From CAZYBG01 sp964645155 (lineage in GTDB: Bacteria > Pseudomonadota > Alphaproteobacteria > Rhodobacterales > Rhodobacteraceae), in NCBI GenBank assembly GCA_964645155.1, contig CAZYBG010000122.1, forward strand, positions 1-8,099: a stretch of 8,099 nucleotides of DNA. Reading direction: 5' to 3'. Under the pieces are notes generated by a model. That model searched no databases. It worked only from the letters and a program-made list of their open reading frames with translations, and had not been told where the DNA came from. Below are positions 5,385 through 8,099 of this stretch, piece by piece. Every line of letters begins with the position of its first letter. Position 1 is the stretch's first letter. The position numbers were made by a program, and so were the translations under genes.

Positions 5385-7643
5385 GTGGAAACCATCATCC
5401 TCTTCGCGCCGCTCGCCGGCGCGCTCGTCTGCGGCTTCGGCTGGCGGCTGATCGGCGAGGCCGCGGCGATCTGGACGGCGACCGCGATCCTCGTCCTCGC
5501 CTGCCTGCTCAGCTGGATCGTCTTTCTCACCTTCGACGGCACGACCCAGCAGATCGAGCTCTTCCGCTGGATCCAGTCGGGCACGCTCGACACGTCGTGG
5601 GCGATCCGGCTCGACCGGCTGACCGCGATCATGCTGATCGTGGTGACGACCGTCTCGGCGCTCGTCCACATCTACTCGGTCGGCTACATGGACCACGACG
5701 AGAACTGGCGCGAGGGCGAGGTCTACAAGCCCCGGTTCTTCGCCTACCTGTCGTTCTTCACCTTCGCCATGCTGATGCTGGTCACGGCCGACAACCTCGT
5801 CCAGATGTTCTTCGGCTGGGAGGGGGTGGGCGTCGCCTCGTACCTGCTGATCGGGTTCTACTATCGCAAGCCCTCGGCCAACGCCGCCGCGATCAAGGCC
5901 TTCGTGGTCAACCGGGTCGGCGATCTCGGCTTCGCGCTCGGTATCTTCGCGGTGTTCTTCCTCGTCGATTCGATCGACTTCGACGTGATCTTCGCCGCCG
6001 CGCCCGAGATTGCCGAGACGCAGCTGAGCTTCCTCTGGACCGACTGGAACGCGGCCAACCTGATCGCCGTCCTGCTCTTCATCGGCGCGATGGGCAAGTC
6101 GGCGCAGCTGTTCCTGCACACCTGGCTGCCCGACGCGATGGAGGGGCCGACGCCGGTCTCGGCGCTGATCCATGCGGCCACGATGGTGACGGCGGGGGTG
6201 TTCCTCGTCTGCCGGATGTCGCCGCTGATCGAGTTCGCGCCCGAGGCCAAGTCGCTGATCGTCGTCATCGGCGCCTCGACCGCGTTCTTCGCGGCGACCG
6301 TCGGCCTGGTGCAGAACGACATCAAGCGGGTGATCGCCTATTCGACTTGCTCGCAGCTCGGCTACATGTTCGTCGCGGCGGGGGTGGGCGTCTATTCGGT
6401 GGCGATGTTCCACCTCTTCACCCATGCCTTCTTCAAGGCGATGCTGTTCCTCGGCGCCGGTTCGGTGATCCACGCGATGCATCACGAGCAGGACCTGCGG
6501 CGCTATGGCGGGCTGCGCCGGCACATTCCCTACACCTTCTGGGCGATGCTGATCGGGACGCTGGCGATCACCGGGGTCGGCATCCCGCTGACCTATGTCG
6601 GCTTCGCCGGCTTCCTGTCGAAGGACGCGGTGATCGAGAGCGCCTTCGCCGCCGGCTCGGGCTACGCGTTCTGGCTTCTCGTCCTCTCGGCGGCGTTCAC
6701 CAGCTTCTATTCCTGGCGGCTGATGTTCATGACGTTCTGGGGCGCGCCGCGCTGGGCGGCGGGCGGCCCCGGCCATGGCAGCGCGCACGACAACGGGCAT
6801 GGGCCGGCGCACGGGCATGGCGCCGCCGGCCATGGCGCCCACGCCCCGCACGAAAGCCCGCTGACCATGCTGATCCCGCTCGGCGCGCTCGCCATCGGCG
6901 CGGTGTTCTCGGGCATGGTCTGGTACAAGGTGTTCTTCGGTGACGAGGCCGCGGTGCGGAGCTGGTTCGGAATGCCGGCGGCAGCGGAAGCGCCTGTCGA
7001 GGCCGAGGCGCCTGCAGCGCCAGAGCCCGAGGCGGCCCCCGAGGCGGCCCCCGAGGCGCCGACAGGAACGGCGCCCGAAGCGCCGCCGGCCGATACGGCA
7101 CCGGCCGGGGCTGATCCGGAGGCCGCCGCCCCCGCGGCGGACGGCGCGGGGGATGGCGAGGCGGAAGCGGCGGCGCTTGCCGTGGCGCCGGGGCAGGGGG
7201 CGATCTACATGCATCCCGACAACCACGTGCTGCACGATGCGCACTACGTGCCGACCTGGGTGCGCCTCTCGCCGTTCGTGGCGATGCTGCTCGGGCTCGG
7301 CCTCGCCTGGCTCTTCTACATCCGCCGGCCCGACCTGCCCGGGCGGCTGGCCGAGAACCAGCGACCGCTCTACCTGTTCCTCCTCAACAAGTGGTACTTC
7401 GACGAGCTCTACGACCTCCTCCTCGTGCGGCCGGCGCGGGCGCTCGGCCAGACGCTCTGGCGGCGCGGCGACGGCAACGTCATCGACGGCACGCTGAACG
7501 GGATCGCGATGGGCGCCGTGCCGTTTTTCACCCGCCTCGCGGGGCGGGCACAGTCGGGCTACCTCTTCCACTACGCCTTCGCGATGGTGATCGGGATCGC
7601 GCTCCTCGTCACCTGGGCGGTGCTGACCGGGGGGGCCGGCTGA
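5385..7643 (+). CDS. nuoL: NADH-quinone oxidoreductase subunit L (ND5 homologue), extended form
   Basis: Distal antiporter-like subunit of the membrane arm, with the long lateral helix. It starts with GTG at 5385, behind GAAGGG (5371-5376, spacing 8), and is 752 aa against 613 in E. coli and about 700 in Paracoccus/Rhodobacter relatives. Key residues are present: Glu146 in WEGVG, Lys171 in AAAIKAF, Lys238 in GKSAQ, His263 in LIHAATM, Lys351 in FFKAML and Lys413 in LSKDAV, matching E. coli Glu144, Lys175, Lys229, His254, Lys342 and Lys399. The C-terminus has the lateral helix (about 645-720, LLNKWYFDELYD) and a last membrane helix (about 726-748). Two low-complexity parts account for the extra length: a Gly/His-rich loop (463-490, eight His) between helices 13 and 14, predicted cytoplasmic, and an Ala/Pro/Glu-rich insert (531-601) between helices 14 and 15, predicted periplasmic. 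The conserved PDNHV/DAH stretch (611-620) follows. The stop overlaps nuoM as TGATG. Confidence 0.97.
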   Translation: METIILFAPLAGALVCGFGWRLIGEAAAIWTATAILVLACLLSWIVFLTFDGTTQQIELFRWIQSGTLDTSWAIRLDRLTAIMLIVVTTVSALVHIYSVGYMDHDENWREGEVYKPRFFAYLSFFTFAMLMLVTADNLVQMFFGWEGVGVASYLLIGFYYRKPSANAAAIKAFVVNRVGDLGFALGIFAVFFLVDSIDFDVIFAAAPEIAETQLSFLWTDWNAANLIAVLLFIGAMGKSAQLFLHTWLPDAMEGPTPVSALIHAATMVTAGVFLVCRMSPLIEFAPEAKSLIVVIGASTAFFAATVGLVQNDIKRVIAYSTCSQLGYMFVAAGVGVYSVAMFHLFTHAFFKAMLFLGAGSVIHAMHHEQDLRRYGGLRRHIPYTFWAMLIGTLAITGVGIPLTYVGFAGFLSKDAVIESAFAAGSGYAFWLLVLSAAFTSFYSWRLMFMTFWGAPRWAAGGPGHGSAHDNGHGPAHGHGAAGHGAHAPHESPLTMLIPLGALAIGAVFSGMVWYKVFFGDEAAVRSWFGMPAAAEAPVEAEAPAAPEPEAAPEAAPEAPTGTAPEAPPADTAPAGADPEAAAPAADGAGDGEAEAAALAVAPGQGAIYMHPDNHVLHDAHYVPTWVRLSPFVAMLLGLGLAWLFYIRRPDLPGRLAENQRPLYLFLLNKWYFDELYDLLLVRPARALGQTLWRRGDGNVIDGTLNGIAMGAVPFFTRLAGRAQSGYLFHYAFAMVIGIALLVTWAVLTGGAG
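7029..7059 (+). repeat. In-frame 12-bp tandem repeat inside nuoL
   Basis: GAGGCGGCCCCC occurs twice in perfect tandem (7029-7040, 7041-7052) and is followed by a partial copy (7053-7059). It encodes EAAP-EAAP-EAP from residue 549. The 12-bp unit keeps the reading frame, suggesting that the periplasmic Ala/Pro/Glu insert grows and shrinks by replication slippage. Confidence 0.8.
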
Positions 7644-8099
7644 TGGACAACCTCGTCTCGATCGTCACCTTCCTGCCGCTCGTCGCGGCGGCGATCCTGG
7701 CGCTGTTCCTGCGCGGCGACGACGCCGCGGCGCGGAAGAACGCCAAGTGGCTCGCGCTGATCGCGACATCGGCCACCTTCCTCGTCTCGCTGTTCCTGCT
7801 CACCGGCTTCGATCCCGCCGACCCCGGCTTCCAGTTCGTCGAGGAGGCCGGGTGGATGTTCGGCCTGACCTACAAGGTCGGGGTGGACGGCATCTCGATC
7901 CTGTTCGTGCTGCTCACCACCTTCCTGATGCCGCTCGTCATCCTCTCGGCCTGGGAGGTCGAGCACCGGGTGAAGGAATACATGATCGCCTTCCTCGCGC
8001 TCGAGACGCTGATGATCGGCGTGTTCGTCGCGCTCGACCTCGTGCTGTTCTACCTGTTCTTCGAGGGCGGGCTGATCCCGATGTTCCTGATCATCGGGA
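7643..8099 (+). CDS. nuoM: NADH-quinone oxidoreductase subunit M (ND4 homologue), 3'-truncated by window edge
   Basis: Antiporter-like membrane-arm subunit next to NuoL and NuoN. The first 152 codons are visible. They show an N-terminal hydrophobic helix (about 4-23), a second at 36-54, the conserved YKVGVDGIS motif (77-85), and further helices at about 86-102 and 112-150. Glu141 in FFEGGLIPMFLIIG corresponds to the essential E. coli NuoM Glu144. The ATG overlaps the nuoL stop by one base (TGATG), so translation is probably coupled; a seven-G run at 7629-7635 lies 7 nt upstream. The remaining two-thirds of the gene, including the other conserved lysines, lie beyond the window. Confidence 0.97.
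   Translation, partial: MDNLVSIVTFLPLVAAAILALFLRGDDAAARKNAKWLALIATSATFLVSLFLLTGFDPADPGFQFVEEAGWMFGLTYKVGVDGISILFVLLTTFLMPLVILSAWEVEHRVKEYMIAFLALETLMIGVFVALDLVLFYLFFEGGLIPMFLIIG

Noticed and set aside
5361..7571. Very long open frame on the - strand (736 codons) opposite nuoL
   Set aside because: It lies antisense to a fully convincing nuoL. Its translation is a run of Arg, Glu, Asp and His typical of the complement of high-GC membrane-protein codons; such open antisense frames are expected at this base composition.

Overview
This window is an internal stretch of a proteobacterial nuo operon, encoding the proton-pumping NADH:quinone oxidoreductase (respiratory complex I). All genes are on the + strand. 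Very high G+C, G/C-ending codons, the protein sequences and the gene order all point to an alphaproteobacterium, most likely a member of the Rhodobacteraceae/Paracoccaceae. That assignment rests on recognising the proteins by eye; no search was run.

Layout: 3' part of nuoG (from base 2, truncated by the window edge); a 127-bp spacer with two hairpins; nuoH; a gene for a 191-aa, probably exported, six-cysteine protein of unknown function; nuoI; a gene for a 134-aa carboxymuconolactone decarboxylase-like protein; nuoJ; a 182-bp G+C-rich spacer full of palindromes and short tandem duplications; nuoK; nuoL (752 aa, unusually long); and the start of nuoM, which runs off the right edge. Apart from the two spacers the genes are packed tightly: ATGA overlaps at nuoI/CMD-like and CMD-like/nuoJ, a TGATG overlap at nuoL/nuoM, 1 nt between nuoH and the six-Cys gene, 10 nt to nuoI and 4 nt between nuoK and nuoL. 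This fits one polycistronic, translationally coupled unit. No promoter or intrinsic terminator was seen.

How the genes work together: NuoG and NuoI carry Fe-S clusters of the peripheral arm, which deliver electrons from NADH to quinone at the NuoI/NuoH junction. NuoH, J, K, L and M form the membrane arm that couples this to proton translocation. The two non-nuo genes are the accessory content. One encodes a probable periplasmic protein; the other encodes a small protein of a usually thiol- or His-dependent fold that has lost the catalytic residues.

The window is mostly conventional. The points that stand out are: NuoH seems to lack about 19 residues of a normally conserved loop; the six-Cys gene has clearly different codon use from its neighbours; the CMD-like protein lacks Cys and His at the active-site positions; NuoL carries a His/Gly-rich loop and a ~70-residue Ala/Pro/Glu insertion; and the nuoJ-nuoK spacer is highly structured, with one hairpin spanning the nuoJ stop codon. 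I do not see a wholly new multi-gene system here.
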